Below, piece after piece: positions 4,752 through 5,516 of a stretch of DNA of 5,516 nt. The stretch covers positions 1 through 5,516 of the forward strand of contig JAQVFD010000156.1 in the NCBI GenBank assembly GCA_028697435.1, in the 5' to 3' direction. Source of the stretch: Clostridiaceae bacterium (GTDB taxonomy: Bacteria; Bacillota; Clostridia; Lutisporales; Lutisporaceae). The notes under the pieces were generated by a model, which was not told the DNA's origin, ran no database searches, and was given only the letters and a program-made list of their open reading frames with translations. The first letter of the stretch is position 1. Every line of letters begins with the position of its first letter. Made by a program: the position numbers and the translations under genes.

Positions 4752-5516
4752 ATGTTCAGCTTGATCAGAGGGGGTCCGAAGATACTGATTTTTGAGAGCA
4801 ACAGCATTGAAACTTTGAGCAATTATTTAGTTCAAGAAACAAAAGCAACTGCTTATAATCTTGTTGATGTATTCGAAAAAGCAGGTGAAGATCATACCAT
4901 AATATTTATAACCGAGAAAATAACAGATGTGGTTGATTTCAGAGAAGTAGACAATGCGTTCTTAATAGCTGAAGAGCCAGACGTAATACTTTGCAATTTC
5001 TTAAATGATAGAATGGGTCATCTGATTTCCAGATCTCGGATTGCAACAAGGATAATATTATTAAGGGCAGTAGGGGATATAGAAAAGGTAATCAAGAAGA
5101 TCGGAGAGGATTACAAATGTGTAGAAGGAGACTTAATGCAGGTACTTAATTCATACAATGAAAAGGGTACAATAGTTGCTTTAACTGAAAAACCTATTCA
5201 TCGGATAGTAAGTGGAAAAGACATGTATACGAAGGCCTTGTTTATTGAAGAAAGATACAGACCTCTTATGAGTAGTTTAAGATCCCGAGCACTGAAGTAT
5301 CTGAACAGCGGGCTTGGAAACAAGGACTGGTATGAGCTTGAGATCAGGATATATGACAAGTATGGTGAATTTGATCTGCATTACACAAGACTTCTTAATA
5401 TTCTGGAATCCTTGGAAATTGGAATCATATTGGGAGCATCCTGGGGAAAAGACTATCCGAGACCTATGCTGGCAATTGAGATATACAGAGTAAGGTTCTT
5501 TACCTATTATGATCCT
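4752..5516 (+). CDS. Unrecognised protein in the speD operon (3' end beyond the window)
   Basis: The frame is open for 255 codons from ATG 4752 to the last base, so the gene is cut by the window. AAGGAGGG lies 6 nt before the start, the best ribosome binding site of this operon. The overlapping ATG at 4748 is in another frame and stops after 15 codons. I do not recognise the family. Residues 1-145 look alpha/beta: strands KILIFES (10-16), HTIIFIT (48-54), DVILCNFL (77-84), RIILLRAV (100-107) and TIVALTEKP (140-148) alternate with helices. There is no Walker A or glycine-rich nucleotide loop. The part from about 155 is more helical and charged, with W193 and a WGKDYPRP stretch at 231-238. No signal peptide or membrane helix is visible, so it is probably cytoplasmic. 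Close linkage suggests a role together with SpeD and the phosphoesterase. Confidence 0.75.
   Translation, partial: MFSLIRGGPKILIFESNSIETLSNYLVQETKATAYNLVDVFEKAGEDHTIIFITEKITDVVDFREVDNAFLIAEEPDVILCNFLNDRMGHLISRSRIATRIILLRAVGDIEKVIKKIGEDYKCVEGDLMQVLNSYNEKGTIVALTEKPIHRIVSGKDMYTKALFIEERYRPLMSSLRSRALKYLNSGLGNKDWYELEIRIYDKYGEFDLHYTRLLNILESLEIGIILGASWGKDYPRPMLAIEIYRVRFFTYYDP

Overview
The window looks like chromosome of a low-GC, Gram-positive anaerobe of the Clostridia. The evidence is the AT-rich intergenic DNA, strong AGGAGG-type ribosome binding sites, a T-box riboswitch, and a TrpP-family tryptophan transporter. No phage, transposase or CRISPR features are visible. The genus cannot be fixed from the sequence alone.

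Left part (1-1240): the 3' end of an unidentified, hydrophobic, rightward gene converges with a leftward trpP. Between their stop codons lies a 153-bp G/C-rich inverted-repeat element that ends in an intrinsic terminator. trpP is preceded by a complete leftward T-box leader: promoter, Stem I with a UGG (Trp) specifier, Stem III, the T-box motif and a terminator hairpin. Tryptophan import is therefore predicted to rise when uncharged tRNA-Trp accumulates. A strong ribosome binding site followed by a start-stop and a 10-codon reading frame lies between the T-box terminator and trpP.

Middle part (1253-3167): a leftward dapA (4-hydroxy-tetrahydrodipicolinate synthase) is broken by one missing base near 1942-1952. 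When repaired it is 286 codons, and every E. coli active-site position (T44, T45, Y107, Y133, R138, K161) falls at the same number. Divergent from it is an AraC-family regulator with an N-terminal cupin-like domain. The regulator has a good promoter, while dapA has a -10 box but no clear -35, which would suit activator control.

Right part (3174-5516): a rightward operon starts at a promoter with a perfect TTGACA box that lies inside a 12-bp direct repeat. The first gene is an E. coli-type speD (S-adenosylmethionine decarboxylase proenzyme). The second is a small calcineurin-like metallophosphoesterase lacking both histidines expected for one of its two metals. The third is an unrecognised alpha/beta protein cut by the window end. 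No spermidine synthase is in the window. This speD-phosphoesterase-unknown grouping is the most interesting part and the best candidate for something undescribed.
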